The notes beneath the pieces were generated by a model. That model did not search any database. It saw only the letters and a list, made by a program, of their open reading frames with translations, and was not told where the DNA came from. Position numbers and translations under genes: made by a program. Shown here piece after piece: positions 26,766 through 34,950 of a stretch of 38,394 nt of DNA (its first letter is position 1; each line of letters opens with the position of its first letter). This DNA is from Vulcanimicrobiia bacterium. Lineage in GTDB: Bacteria; Vulcanimicrobiota; Vulcanimicrobiia; Vulcanimicrobiales; Vulcanimicrobiaceae. The stretch covers positions 1 to 38,394 of the forward strand of contig JAICWY010000017.1 in NCBI GenBank assembly GCA_025934645.1, in the 5' to 3' direction.

Positions 26766-27563
26766 TTGCGCGACATCTCTTTCGCGCGCGGCATTACGAC
26801 GTACGGCGATCCGCGAAATCCGCCGCTGCTTTTTTTGCACGGCATCCGTTTGGGCGGACGGATCTGGGAACCGCACGCGCGGATGCTGTGCGACGAATTC
26901 TTCGTCATCACGCCGGACTTGCCGGGGCATGGCGCCCTAGCCGATCTGCCGTTCGACATTCCGGTGAACGACGCGTTTTTGGCGTACATCGCCGAACGCG
27001 TGCTGCAGCGGCCGCCGCTCATCGTCGGCTATTCCCTGGGCGGATACGTCGCGATGCGGTATGCGGTGGATCTGCCGCACGAAAGCGCCGGATTGCTGCT
27101 GACCGGGTGCACCACCGATCTCGTCGGCGATCGCGCGCTGCTCTACGAGCTCGGCGTCGCGTGCGCTGCGCAGCTTCCGGCGGCGGCAATCGATCGCATC
27201 TTGAAAATATTTTTCCGCATAACACTTCCGCCTGAGGTCGCGCGCATCGTCCTTCCGTTCAAATTCGATCACCGCACGTTCGATTTGAGCCGCCGCACCG
27301 CGCTTGGCACGCGCTACAGCGACGCGTTGCGCGAATACCGCAAGCCCGTCGCAATCGTGAACGGCGAATGGGACGTGCTCTTTCGCGCCGACGAGAGCCG
27401 CTTCGCGCAAGCGACGAACGCGAGCGTCCGGGTGATGCCGAATATGGATCACGTAGCGCCTCTACGGCGGCCTGCCGCGTTCGCGGCAAGCGTGCGCGCG
27501 TTCGCCCGTCGCGTCTTCGACCCGTCCACCTCGGGACCGATGTCCTATGCAGGCCCTCGTTAA
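26766..27563 (+). CDS. Alpha/beta-hydrolase fold protein, about 265 aa
   Basis: The protein has the usual elements: oxyanion-hole strand LLFLHGIRLGG, nucleophile elbow GYSLGGYVAMRYA, acid in VNGEWDVLF, and His in NMDHVAPL. This points to an esterase/lipase-type or C-C hydrolase with a Ser-Asp-His triad; the substrate is unknown. The frame continues upstream, but only sequence from about LRDISFARGITTYGDPRN on looks like an alpha/beta-hydrolase N-terminus. The TTG at 26766 is therefore the best start, though no Shine-Dalgarno sequence is visible. It lies 41 bases upstream of the nucleotidyltransferase-fold gene and may be co-transcribed with it. Confidence 0.75.
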   Translation: MRDISFARGITTYGDPRNPPLLFLHGIRLGGRIWEPHARMLCDEFFVITPDLPGHGALADLPFDIPVNDAFLAYIAERVLQRPPLIVGYSLGGYVAMRYAVDLPHESAGLLLTGCTTDLVGDRALLYELGVACAAQLPAAAIDRILKIFFRITLPPEVARIVLPFKFDHRTFDLSRRTALGTRYSDALREYRKPVAIVNGEWDVLFRADESRFAQATNASVRVMPNMDHVAPLRRPAAFAASVRAFARRVFDPSTSGPMSYAGPR

Positions 27564-27604
27564 AGCCTCACGCCCCGTGCGGCGCCTCTTTGGTACGCTC
27601 GTTC

Positions 27605-28558
27605 GTGTGTGAAGTGGTCACGTATTACGACCGGTGGGTGAACGGGGCGGACCTCCGTGTCGCGGACTTGGTCGCCGGCCGGATGCCCTCGAACGCGCCC
27701 AAGCCCGCGCCCGGTCAAGTGCTGAACGCGAACCGGACTGTGCTCCAACTTGAACCGTACGATGGAAGCAGCCCGCGCCTGCCTCACCTCGATGCGAGCA
27801 AGCTGGCGACGGTGCGGCACGTTTTGGTGCACGGCAGCATGGCGACGCACGACGCGTGCGGCTTTAGCGACATCGATATCGCGGTCATCGTGGACGACGT
27901 GCGTTCCTTCACACCGGACCAGCACCGGCGCGCCGTGCGCGAGCTCCGGCGCCTGCTGCGAGCGGCGCTCGGCTTCGATTCATTGATGCATCACGGCCTG
28001 ATGTTTTTTCCGGCGAGCAAGCTGGAGCGCTACGACGAACGGTTCCTTCCGATCGAAGCGCTGCGCTGCGCCCGCGTGCTGCACGACCCGCAGACGGTGC
28101 ATCTCCACGCGACGGCCGCGCCGCTCGAGGAGTTTCGCGCCTCGCTGCGCGCCGCCGCCGCATCGCTGCGCAAGCGCTTCGCCTCGTCTGACTTTTTGCA
28201 AAACGATTATCAATTCAAGAACGTGCTGGCGGGCATCTTACTCATGCCGGCGCGCGTGCTTGCCGCACGCGGCGTGCTGGTGTACAAACGCGATTCGTTC
28301 GAACTGGCACGGGAGTTCTTTACGCCGGCCCAGTGGGATCTGATCGGGCGCAGCGAGGCGCTGCGATCGACGTGGGTGCGGCCGCCCGCGCCGGCCCTCA
28401 ACAGCTTCGTGCCGCCGGCGAGCCATCCGCACCTGCGCCGCATCGTCGGCTCGCGCATGGCACCGCGCTTGAACGCGCGCCGAATTTCGCCGCGCATGCT
28501 CGACGGCCTGCGCGCGGGCGCAAACGCATTTTTGGATCGAGTGGAGGCTATCGGATGA
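27605..28558 (+). CDS. Nucleotidyltransferase-fold protein 1, 317 aa
   Basis: The protein contains the nucleotidyltransferase (pol-beta type) signature: VLVHGSMATHDACGFSDIDIAVIVDD (about residues 73-98), with the G77-S78 loop and D89/D91 metal ligands. The expected third acid in the later strand is not obvious; the corresponding segment MHHGLMFFPA (128-137) has G where the neighbour's equivalent has D81. A long helical C-terminal part (about 165-317) has no recognised family. GTG at 27605 is the first plausible start after the upstream stop. The stop overlaps the next gene (ATGA), so both are made together. Substrate could be a sugar or a small molecule; unknown. Confidence 0.75.
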   Translation: MCEVVTYYDRWVNGADLRVADLVAGRMPSNAPKPAPGQVLNANRTVLQLEPYDGSSPRLPHLDASKLATVRHVLVHGSMATHDACGFSDIDIAVIVDDVRSFTPDQHRRAVRELRRLLRAALGFDSLMHHGLMFFPASKLERYDERFLPIEALRCARVLHDPQTVHLHATAAPLEEFRASLRAAAASLRKRFASSDFLQNDYQFKNVLAGILLMPARVLAARGVLVYKRDSFELAREFFTPAQWDLIGRSEALRSTWVRPPAPALNSFVPPASHPHLRRIVGSRMAPRLNARRISPRMLDGLRAGANAFLDRVEAIG

Positions 28559-29493
28559 ACGTAGTGGATCTGCCGCAGCGCGCGAAACGGGAAGATTACG
28601 ACGAAGCGATTGCGCGGTACGTGCAGATGGTGCAGTCGCGCGCGATCTCGATATATCGCGTCGGAAACATCCGCTTCCCAGGGCTATCCGATATCGACCT
28701 TCTCGTGGTCACGGACCGCTGCAGTCTGGACAACCGGTTCTTCTATTCGGCACTGCAGCGCATGCCGCGCCGGTTTTTGCCGCTCTTCCTGCACGATCCG
28801 TTCATTCTACCGGCGTGGTCGCTGCGCGTCGTACGCCATACGACGCACGGCGCGCCGGAACTCCTCGCAGGACGCAACGTTCTGAGCGGCTACGCGCCGT
28901 CGAACGAGCCGGAAGAGCGCTGGTGCCGTTTGCTGGAGGGATACTGCGCGTCCGCTTCATTCGTTGCGCGCACCCGGCAAAGCGCTACGCTGCGCGGCCG
29001 CATGACTGTGGCAGTCGCCAGCGCGTTCCGCTTTCAGTTGACCGACGCGCGCGACGTGCTCGAGCACGACGATCGCGAATACACTAAACGCATCGACGAT
29101 CTGCGCGCGGGCTTTTTCGAACGCGCGAATCCCGAGGACGGCGTGCGCGATGCATGGACCATGTTCGGAACCGAGTTCGAACGGCTGGACGCCGCGCTGC
29201 GCGCCCGTTTGGAACTGAACGCGGCCGACGATCTTCCGGCGCGCGCGCGTGCGCTGCTGCGCGGCGATCGCGAAAGCGGCCTGTTCGATCGCGAGTATGC
29301 ATTCCGCCGCGCACAAGCTGTGGACGGATACCACCAGGATCTGGCCTCGATGGGCTTCCCGTACGGGCATCTGTTCTTCGTCGCCGCGCACCCGGGCGCG
29401 GTGCACACGCAAGCCGACTCGCTGGTAAACGGCGTCGTGCGCAACCTGTACCGGGTCCGCCGACGGCTCGAGGAATATGCCGCAGCGCGATGA
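28555..29493 (+). CDS. Nucleotidyltransferase-fold protein 2, 312 aa
   Basis: This is a second NTase-fold protein. The motif is YRVGNIRFPGLSDIDLLVVTD (about residues 34-54), where the usual G-S is G-N (G37, N38) and D46/D48 are the metal ligands. LFLHDPFILPA (77-87) supplies a possible third acid, D81. Its order of elements parallels protein 1 (the shared SDID and an H-x-x-x-x-x-P-A segment), suggesting diverged paralogues. The ATG overlaps the upstream stop (ATGA, 28555-28558), and the downstream GT2 gene overlaps its end by 17 bases. The context is a polysaccharide operon. I do not recognise a named family. Confidence 0.75.
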   Translation: MNVVDLPQRAKREDYDEAIARYVQMVQSRAISIYRVGNIRFPGLSDIDLLVVTDRCSLDNRFFYSALQRMPRRFLPLFLHDPFILPAWSLRVVRHTTHGAPELLAGRNVLSGYAPSNEPEERWCRLLEGYCASASFVARTRQSATLRGRMTVAVASAFRFQLTDARDVLEHDDREYTKRIDDLRAGFFERANPEDGVRDAWTMFGTEFERLDAALRARLELNAADDLPARARALLRGDRESGLFDREYAFRRAQAVDGYHQDLASMGFPYGHLFFVAAHPGAVHTQADSLVNGVVRNLYRVRRRLEEYAAAR

Positions 29494-30301
29494 GCCGCTC
29501 TTTTCCGTGGTCATCCCGGCTTACAATTGCGCGGGGTATATCGGCCAAAGTATCACCAGTGCACTCAAGCAAACGATCGGGCGCAGCGCCGTCGAAGTTC
29601 TCGTTCTTGACGACGGCTCGACCGACGACACGCGGGCGCGGATCGCGAAGTTCGGGAATGCCGTGCGTTTCGTGCAATTGCAGCACGGCGGAGTTTCGCG
29701 CGCACGCAACGCCGGCATCGAGGCGGCGCGCGGAAAGTACGTCGCGTTCCTGGACGCCGACGATTATTGGTTTCCGCAGCGCCTGCAGCGGGCCGCGTCG
29801 TTCTTCCAAGACCGCCGGTCGGGGTGTTTCTTGAACACCGAGTTTTACGTCGAGATCGACGGGAAGCGCGGCAGCGTTCCGTACTACCGCTCGCGCAATT
29901 TGAACTGCTTGTTCGAATTGGAGGCGCCGGCGCAGCTGGAATTCGCGCTGGAGGATAATTTCATCAATTGCATGGGGATAGTGCCGCGCCGCATACTGCT
30001 CGACGCGGGCGGGTTCAATCCGCAACTGCGCTACGGCGAAGACTGGGATTTGTGGCTCCGCCTGCTTGAAAGCGGCACGCCGGTGCGGCTCATACCGCAG
30101 CCTTGCGCGGTGTACCGCTACCAGCGTCCCGGAGCGACGACGACGCGTCACGATCTCGGCATGGCAACGGATCGCTTGAGCGTTCTTTCCCGCTATCCCG
30201 ACGCCGTTTCGCCGGCGCGCTTGAAAAAGGCGCACCACATCGAAATGCGGCTGCGTTTGAAGCAGGCCGTCTCCCGTATCATCCGGATCGCACGCCCGTG
30301 A
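29477..30301 (+). CDS. Family 2 glycosyltransferase (GT-A)
   Basis: The 274-residue GT2 enzyme has an N-terminal nucleotide-sugar-binding domain (SVVIPAYNCAGYIGQSI, VLVLDDGSTDDT, GVSRARNAGIEAARGKYVAFLDADDYW, with the DxD-like metal site in LDADD). An acceptor-side part follows, including GMGIVPRRILLDAGGFNPQLRYGEDWDLWLR, where EDW is the typical catalytic Asp region. It would transfer one sugar to a lipid-linked or surface glycan. Its start lies inside the end of the NTase-2 gene and its stop overlaps the flippase start (GTGA, 30298-30301). It has no membrane segment of its own. Confidence 0.92.
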   Translation: MPQRDEPLFSVVIPAYNCAGYIGQSITSALKQTIGRSAVEVLVLDDGSTDDTRARIAKFGNAVRFVQLQHGGVSRARNAGIEAARGKYVAFLDADDYWFPQRLQRAASFFQDRRSGCFLNTEFYVEIDGKRGSVPYYRSRNLNCLFELEAPAQLEFALEDNFINCMGIVPRRILLDAGGFNPQLRYGEDWDLWLRLLESGTPVRLIPQPCAVYRYQRPGATTTRHDLGMATDRLSVLSRYPDAVSPARLKKAHHIEMRLRLKQAVSRIIRIARP

Positions 30302-31593
30302 GCGAAATTGCGAAGAAAAGCGTCGTCACGTTTGCGACGCGCGTCGTTCTGCAGATCGTCTCGATAGGCGGCGCGATCGTCATCGCCCGAACGCTCGGCG
30401 CCTCCGGCAAGGGCGTGTACACGTACGCGATTACGATTCTCGCGATGCTGCAGATGGCGAATGCGGGACAGGCCTCTGCGCTCGCGTGGCAATATACGAA
30501 ACGCGGCCGCGCGCCGGCTACGTTGCGGCGCATCATGTTCCGCGTGCTGTTTACTTTCGGACTGCCGATCGCCGTGGGACTCGGCGTGGCGGGCTTTTTG
30601 ATTCCCGGACAAAGTGCGCTCATCGCCGTCGCGGCAGCCGTGCCGTTCGCGCTCCTGGTGCAGTCCGCTACCGGTTTCTTTCTGGCCGACAGCGATGTGC
30701 GGACCGTCAACATCCAGCAGGCTTTGACGAACGCGCTGCCGGTGCTGATGTACGTGCCGTTGCTCTTCCTATTGCACGGTCAATTGTGGGTGCTCTTCGC
30801 AGTGTGGACGGTGTGCTACGTCATCGCCGCAGGGTACACGCTCACGCGGCTGCGCAAGTACAATTCCACCGAAGGCAACGACGAAGGCCCGATCTTTAAA
30901 GAGCAGCTCAAATACGGCGCGCAGGTGAGCGTGAACAGCACCGTCGCGTATTTGAATTTCCGCATCGACGTCTTTTTGATCATGTTCGTGCTCGGGCACA
31001 GCGCCCTGGGCGTCTACTCGATCGGCGTCGGCATCGGCGAGATGCTTTGGCAACTGAGCCGTCCCATCGCGACGGCCGCGTTCGGACGCATCGCGCGCGG
31101 CACGGAAGCCGAAGCAGCGGAAACGACCGCGACGTGCATGCGTCATTCCTTCGCGCTGGTTTGCTTAGGGGCGATCGTCATCTTTTTCGTCGCGCCGCTG
31201 CTCATACCGCTGGTTTACGGCAAAACGTTCGCTGAAGCCGGAACGGTTACGCGCGTGCTGCTGCCCGGCATCATCGCGTACAGCGTCATGCCGACGCTGG
31301 CGACCTTCTTCTCTCAACAACTCGGCATGCCGCGTCTGCCGGTAATTTTCAGCAGCCTCTCGACAATTATCTGCGCGGGCGTGACGCTCGCGCTGCTGCC
31401 GCACTTCGGCATCTTGGGAGGCGCATTCGCCACGTCCATATCGTATGTCACGGCGTTCGTGGCGGCCGCTGCGTACTTCGTCCGGCGGACCCGGATTAAG
31501 CCGCAGCGGCTCTTCACGCTATCGCGGAGTGATTTGCACCCGTACCGCTCGCTGTTTCACCGCAAGCAGCGCGCTCCGGTTTCGGGAAGTTAG
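30298..31593 (+). CDS. Polysaccharide/lipid-linked glycan flippase, Wzx/MATE-MurJ-type
   Basis: The 431-residue membrane protein has about 12 predicted hydrophobic segments. The N-terminus, TFATRVVLQIVSIGGAIVIARTLGASGKGVYTYAITI, matches the polysaccharide-biosynthesis flippase family (PF01943/PF13440), with the typical LGASGKGVY turn. The central segment includes KEQLKYGAQVSVNSTVAYLNFRIDVFLI and the later half LLPLVYGKTFAEAG-like LLIPLVYGKTFAEAGTVTRVLLPG. It would move lipid-linked glycans across the inner membrane. GTG at 30298 overlaps the GT2 stop by four bases. The C-terminus is basic. Stop overlaps the convergent gene by TTAG (31590-31593). Confidence 0.9.
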   Translation: MSEIAKKSVVTFATRVVLQIVSIGGAIVIARTLGASGKGVYTYAITILAMLQMANAGQASALAWQYTKRGRAPATLRRIMFRVLFTFGLPIAVGLGVAGFLIPGQSALIAVAAAVPFALLVQSATGFFLADSDVRTVNIQQALTNALPVLMYVPLLFLLHGQLWVLFAVWTVCYVIAAGYTLTRLRKYNSTEGNDEGPIFKEQLKYGAQVSVNSTVAYLNFRIDVFLIMFVLGHSALGVYSIGVGIGEMLWQLSRPIATAAFGRIARGTEAEAAETTATCMRHSFALVCLGAIVIFFVAPLLIPLVYGKTFAEAGTVTRVLLPGIIAYSVMPTLATFFSQQLGMPRLPVIFSSLSTIICAGVTLALLPHFGILGGAFATSISYVTAFVAAAAYFVRRTRIKPQRLFTLSRSDLHPYRSLFHRKQRAPVSGS

Positions 31594-31952
31594 TGGATAT
31601 GTGACGGAATCTGTTTGCCCGTCTTCATGTTCGCGTTGTTCAGGATGTAGATCTTATCTGCGTGGCGCACGCCCAGCAGCTTTTGATCGTACACGACGCG
31701 GACGTACTGGCCGTGCTTGAGCTGTTTCATCTGATACGTCGTTTTTCCGTCGGCTGAAAAGAGCTGATCGAACTTCGGCGTGAGGACGAAGCTGAGTGTT
31801 TGTTTTGCCTTCGGGTCGTACACTTTGACATTTTCCGTGGAAACGTGCACGACTTCACCGTAGAAGTTGTTCGTCTTACCGGCAAGCGCGAGCTGCGGCG
31901 CTGCGACTGCCGAGAAAAAGACGAGCGTGAGTAAGACGCGGAACAAGCGCAT
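31590..31952 (-). CDS. Small exported protein, 120 aa
   Basis: A signal peptide (about residues 1-24, ending ALAG) leads a beta-rich domain, with FYGEVVHVSTENVKVYDPKAKQTLSFVL, then GQYVRVVYDQKLLGVRHADKIYIL and a His-containing tail. Its pattern resembles small OB-like periplasmic proteins such as DUF5666 relatives, but I cannot confirm this. AGGAG nine bases before the ATG supports the start at 31952. It diverges from the APC permease (32041) with an 88-base gap, which must hold promoters for both. Confidence 0.75.
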   Translation of the reverse strand: MRLFRVLLTLVFFSAVAAPQLALAGKTNNFYGEVVHVSTENVKVYDPKAKQTLSFVLTPKFDQLFSADGKTTYQMKQLKHGQYVRVVYDQKLLGVRHADKIYILNNANMKTGKQIPSHIH

Positions 31953-32040
31953 AAATATAATCTCCTAGTTGGCGGATGTTCTTCTGCTGACCATGTACCC
32001 CGGCGCAGGAGTTCGAAGCGGGCGGGCGGGAGACTGCGCG

Positions 32041-33381
32041 ATGGCAAAGCTAGCGCGCCGCCTGGGCGTTGGGGACGCGGCCCTCATCGTTATGGGCGGC
32101 ATCATCGGCTCGGGAATCTTTCGAAATCCGTCCGTCGTGGCACAACGCGTTCCGGAGCCGGCGTTGATTCTCGGCGTGTGGGCGCTCGGCGGGTTGATCG
32201 CGCTGCTGGGCGGATTCGTGTTCGCCGAGCTGGCGGCACGCCGCCCCAGTGACGGCGGCCTCTACGCGTACATGCGCGATGCCTACCATCCGGTCGTCGC
32301 GTTCATGTATGGATGGACGCTGCTGCTCGTCTCGCAAAGCGGCGGCGCCGCCGCATCGGCCGTGACGTTCGCCGGCTACTTTCCGGTCGTTTTCGGCGGC
32401 GTGCACGTGGACGGCAAATGGCTGGCCGTCGGCACCCTCGGTTTTCTGACGATCGTCAACTGCTTCGGGGTTCGTGCCGGCAGCAACGTGCAAAATCTCT
32501 TCATGGTGCTGAAGATCGCCGCCATTGCGGGACTCATCGCCGTGGGATTCGCTGCAGCGGGATCGCCCGGCGCGCAAGCCGTCCCCACGCACGCCTTCGG
32601 ATCCGGTTTGGATATCCTTACCGCGGTCGGCGTCGCGATGATCCCCGTACTGTTCGCGTACAGCGGCTGGCAGACGTCGAGTTTTATGACCGGAGAACTC
32701 AAGCAGCCCGCGCGTACGCTGCCGCTCGGAATGATTTGGGGCGTTACGGGCGTCGTCGTGCTGTACATGCTCGTAAACATCGTGTGTTTACGCGTTCTCG
32801 GAACCAACGGACTCATACACACCGCAACGCCGGCTTCCGACGTTTTGCGCGCGGTAATGGGCCCCCGCGGCGCGCAACTGATCGCCGCCGCCGTCATGCT
32901 CTCGACGTTTGGATTCATGAGCAATCAAATTCTCACATCGCCGCGCGTCTATCACGCGATGGCGCAAGACGGCATCTTTTTCAAACCCGTCGCTTGGGTG
33001 CATCCGGCTACGCGCGTGCCGGTCATTGCGATCGCGTTGCAAGGCATTTTTGCGATCGTTATCGCGCTCTCGGGCCAATACGATCAGATTCTGAATTACG
33101 TCACGTCGGTGGATTACGTGTTTTTCGGACTTTCTGCGATCGCGCTGTTCCTCTTCCGGGCGCGCGATTCTCGGCTCTCGCCTGCAAAGCCGCCACAATT
33201 TCGCGTTCCCGGCCATCCCGTTTCAACGGCGCTCTTTGCGATCGTGTCGTTTGCCGTCGTGCTCGACACGTACGTAAAATATCCCCAGAATAGTCTTATC
33301 GGCCTAGCGATTTTACTCGCGGGAATTCCGGTGTATTACCTGTTTCTTGCGCGCCGGCGCCCTGTGGAAGGTTTACCCTAG
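32041..33381 (+). CDS. APC-family amino acid permease
   Basis: The 446-residue membrane protein has about 12 hydrophobic segments. TM1 carries the APC signature VMGGIIGSGIFRNPSVVAQ, and TM6 includes VGVAMIPVLFAYSGWQTSSFMTGELKQPARTLP, both hallmarks of SLC7/LAT-type and related basic or neutral amino acid transporters. It probably imports or exchanges amino acids with ions or other amino acids. The ATG at 32041 follows GGGAG (32028-32032) with an 8-base spacer. The longer upstream frame is not supported. Neighbours are not amino acid enzymes, so substrate is unresolved. A possible small lipoprotein gene follows at 33437. Confidence 0.9.
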   Translation: MAKLARRLGVGDAALIVMGGIIGSGIFRNPSVVAQRVPEPALILGVWALGGLIALLGGFVFAELAARRPSDGGLYAYMRDAYHPVVAFMYGWTLLLVSQSGGAAASAVTFAGYFPVVFGGVHVDGKWLAVGTLGFLTIVNCFGVRAGSNVQNLFMVLKIAAIAGLIAVGFAAAGSPGAQAVPTHAFGSGLDILTAVGVAMIPVLFAYSGWQTSSFMTGELKQPARTLPLGMIWGVTGVVVLYMLVNIVCLRVLGTNGLIHTATPASDVLRAVMGPRGAQLIAAAVMLSTFGFMSNQILTSPRVYHAMAQDGIFFKPVAWVHPATRVPVIAIALQGIFAIVIALSGQYDQILNYVTSVDYVFFGLSAIALFLFRARDSRLSPAKPPQFRVPGHPVSTALFAIVSFAVVLDTYVKYPQNSLIGLAILLAGIPVYYLFLARRRPVEGLP

Positions 33382-33436
33382 CAGCCGGGCGGGAAATTTA
33401 AAGGTCCACCGCCGATCCCGGGGGAGGAACGCGGCA

Positions 33437-33898
33437 TTGGTCCTTATGTTACGAACAATATGCATTGCGGGTATTCTCGGCCTTGCCGGATGCGCGCAGC
33501 CTACAGTACGACATCTGAGCGATGCAGGCGCGCCGTGCGGCGAACGCGCGACGCAAATCATCGCGCAAAACGTCAACACGATCGCACACCACCGCTACGC
33601 GCAAGCCTCGGCTGCAGCGGAACGCGCTGCGCGCGCTTCGCTTTCGTGCGGCTCCGGGGCGCCCGGAGCGGACGCGTTTGCGGATAAATGGCGCGGCGCG
33701 AACGAACTCGTCGTTGCGGCGGAATTGGCGCATCAAGCTTCGGATGACGCGCGCGCACACCGGTTATTGCACGAGGGATATGCGATTATGCACGGGCTGC
33801 GCCCGCCTCGCGATGCCAGCGCTATGACGTCGTCGCTGATCGCCGACAAACTCGACGGCGCGCGGCGCGACCTCGCCGGTCAGTGGGCTTACTGGTAA
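33437..33898 (+). CDS. Small lipoprotein with helical domain, 153 aa
   Basis: A lipobox LAGC appears in the N-terminus (MVLMLRTICIAGILGLAGCA if the TTG start is used), giving a predicted lipidated Cys near residue 19. The mature part is mostly helical and Ala-rich, with ATQIIAQNVNTIAHHRYAQASAAAERAAR, and contains two more cysteines (GAPCGE, LSCGS). The TTG at 33437 has GGGGAGG at 33421-33427 with a nine-base spacer, better than the internal ATG at 33446. No family is recognised; a TPR-like helical repeat is possible. Its 3' end overlaps the convergent gene by ten bases. Confidence 0.65.
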   Translation: MVLMLRTICIAGILGLAGCAQPTVRHLSDAGAPCGERATQIIAQNVNTIAHHRYAQASAAAERAARASLSCGSGAPGADAFADKWRGANELVVAAELAHQASDDARAHRLLHEGYAIMHGLRPPRDASAMTSSLIADKLDGARRDLAGQWAYW

Positions 33899-34305
33899 AA
33901 CAACGTAATCTGCCCGTCGCTCCCAACGTACACACCGACAATCTGATCGATCGTCACGTTCTTCGTCATCAGCAGTTTTCGTAGCGGAATCACGACACCA
34001 TCATCGCCCGTCACCGTGGTGTGCGTAAGCGTGTCGCGGAGATCCGATATATCCGAAGCGTTCTTTTTGATGGACGCGCGGAATGCGGCCTGATCGCCGT
34101 CCGAAAGCACGGAACGCGCGTTGACCAAGTGAAATTGATTCGCGCTCAAATTGCTCATCATCGAGCGCAGTTTATCCGACTGCGTCGAGACGTTTTTGAC
34201 CGCAGCAATGAGCTCCGTAGAGCCACCCGCAGCATAGCAAGGCACGGCGCTTCCTAAAGCGCCGAGCACCAGTACGAAAGCCGCCGCTATAAGCCTGTTG
34301 CGCAT
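33889..34305 (-). CDS. Exported helical protein, 138 aa
   Basis: A signal peptide (about residues 1-25, ending CYAAG) precedes a helical domain (NVSTQSDKLRSMMSNLSANQFHLVNARSVLSDGDQAAFRASIKKN), then a small beta segment (VTGDDGVVIPLRKLLMTKNVTIDQIVGVYVGSDGQITLFYQ). No family is recognised. AGGAGG eight bases before the ATG supports the start, and an extended -10 promoter (TGCTATAAT) lies about 20 bases further upstream at 34326-34334. It is flanked upstream by the terminator of the lipoprotein gene at 34408. The two convergent stops overlap with the gene at 33437. Confidence 0.7.
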   Translation of the reverse strand: MRNRLIAAAFVLVLGALGSAVPCYAAGGSTELIAAVKNVSTQSDKLRSMMSNLSANQFHLVNARSVLSDGDQAAFRASIKKNASDISDLRDTLTHTTVTGDDGVVIPLRKLLMTKNVTIDQIVGVYVGSDGQITLFYQ

Positions 34306-34325
34306 AGCATTCGCCTCCTAGGTCC

Positions 34326-34334
34326 ATTATAGCA
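34326..34334 (-). promoter_or_regulatory. Extended -10 promoter of the 33889-34305 gene
   Basis: On the minus strand TGCTATAAT (34334-34326) has a perfect -10 hexamer and a TG extension. No good -35 hexamer is seen 16-18 bases upstream, as is usual for extended -10 promoters. It lies about 20 bases upstream of the start codon, so the transcript leader is very short and contains the AGGAGG ribosome-binding site. Confidence 0.6.
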
Positions 34335-34353
34335 CTCTGACGGCGCGGCGAAG

Positions 34354-34387
34354 CAAAAAGAAACCGCCGCGGACGTACCCGCGGCGG
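34354..34387 (-). terminator. Rho-independent terminator of the 34408-34932 gene
   Basis: On the minus strand CCGCCGCGG (34387-34379) pairs perfectly with CCGCGGCGG (34372-34364), with a six-base loop. It is followed by TTTCTTTTTGC (34363-34353). It lies 20 bases after the stop of the lipoprotein gene. Confidence 0.85.
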
Positions 34388-34407
34388 CTGGAACGAGACG
34401 CGAGAAG

Positions 34408-34932
34408 TTACAGCGTCAGATCGCCGCAGGAAACGTACGTCTTCAGATCGTTCGCGCTCTTGTGCACGTTGATCGCGTACTTGCCCTTCTTGAGTTCGGC
34501 CACGCTTATGCCCTTAAGGTGCGTCATGGATTTGCCGTCGATCACCGGAGTGAGCGGCTTCCACGGCGCCGGGTCGAGCTTGGTGCAGGTGCCTTTGTGA
34601 ATATGCGCGGGCTGAGAGGCGCCTTTCGGCTCCGACTTGATGTGGATCGTGACGTTAACGCCGCCGTTTTCGTCCACGACGGCGGCATTGCCGGCCTCAC
34701 CGGAGTTGTTTTGCTGACCCATGTTAATTTGCAGCGAGTGGCCGGCCATTTCGTTATGGGCGACGTGCAGCGGATTCATCTGCTTCACTTGTTGCGAGCC
34801 TTTGTTTCCGCCGTTCGCTCCCGGGTTGTTGCCGGCGTTTTGATTGTTGTTTCCGCCGCCGCCGCCGCATGCGGCCAAGGCCAGCGCCGCGCCGAAGGCG
34901 AGAATGGCGGCGCCGGTACGAGTCTTCATCAT
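34408..34932 (-). CDS. CHRD/SOD-like lipoprotein, 174 aa
   Basis: The N-terminal signal with lipobox LAAC (about residues 19-22) predicts lipidation at C22. A Gly/Asn-rich spacer (GGGGGNNNQNAGNNPGANGG) leads to a beta-rich domain (about 55-174) with QPAHIHKGTCTKLDPAPWKPL and KYAINVHKSANDLKTYVSCGDLTL. These patterns recur in bacterial proteins annotated as CHRD or copper/zinc superoxide dismutase-like; conserved His (HIH, NVHKS) and Cys (GTC, SCGD) could bind metal or form a disulphide. Enzyme activity is not implied. ATG at 34932 or 34929 both follow GGAGG. A strong terminator follows the stop. Confidence 0.75.
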   Translation of the reverse strand: MMKTRTGAAILAFGAALALAACGGGGGNNNQNAGNNPGANGGNKGSQQVKQMNPLHVAHNEMAGHSLQINMGQQNNSGEAGNAAVVDENGGVNVTIHIKSEPKGASQPAHIHKGTCTKLDPAPWKPLTPVIDGKSMTHLKGISVAELKKGKYAINVHKSANDLKTYVSCGDLTL

Positions 34933-34950
34933 TACTAGCTCATCCTCCAA

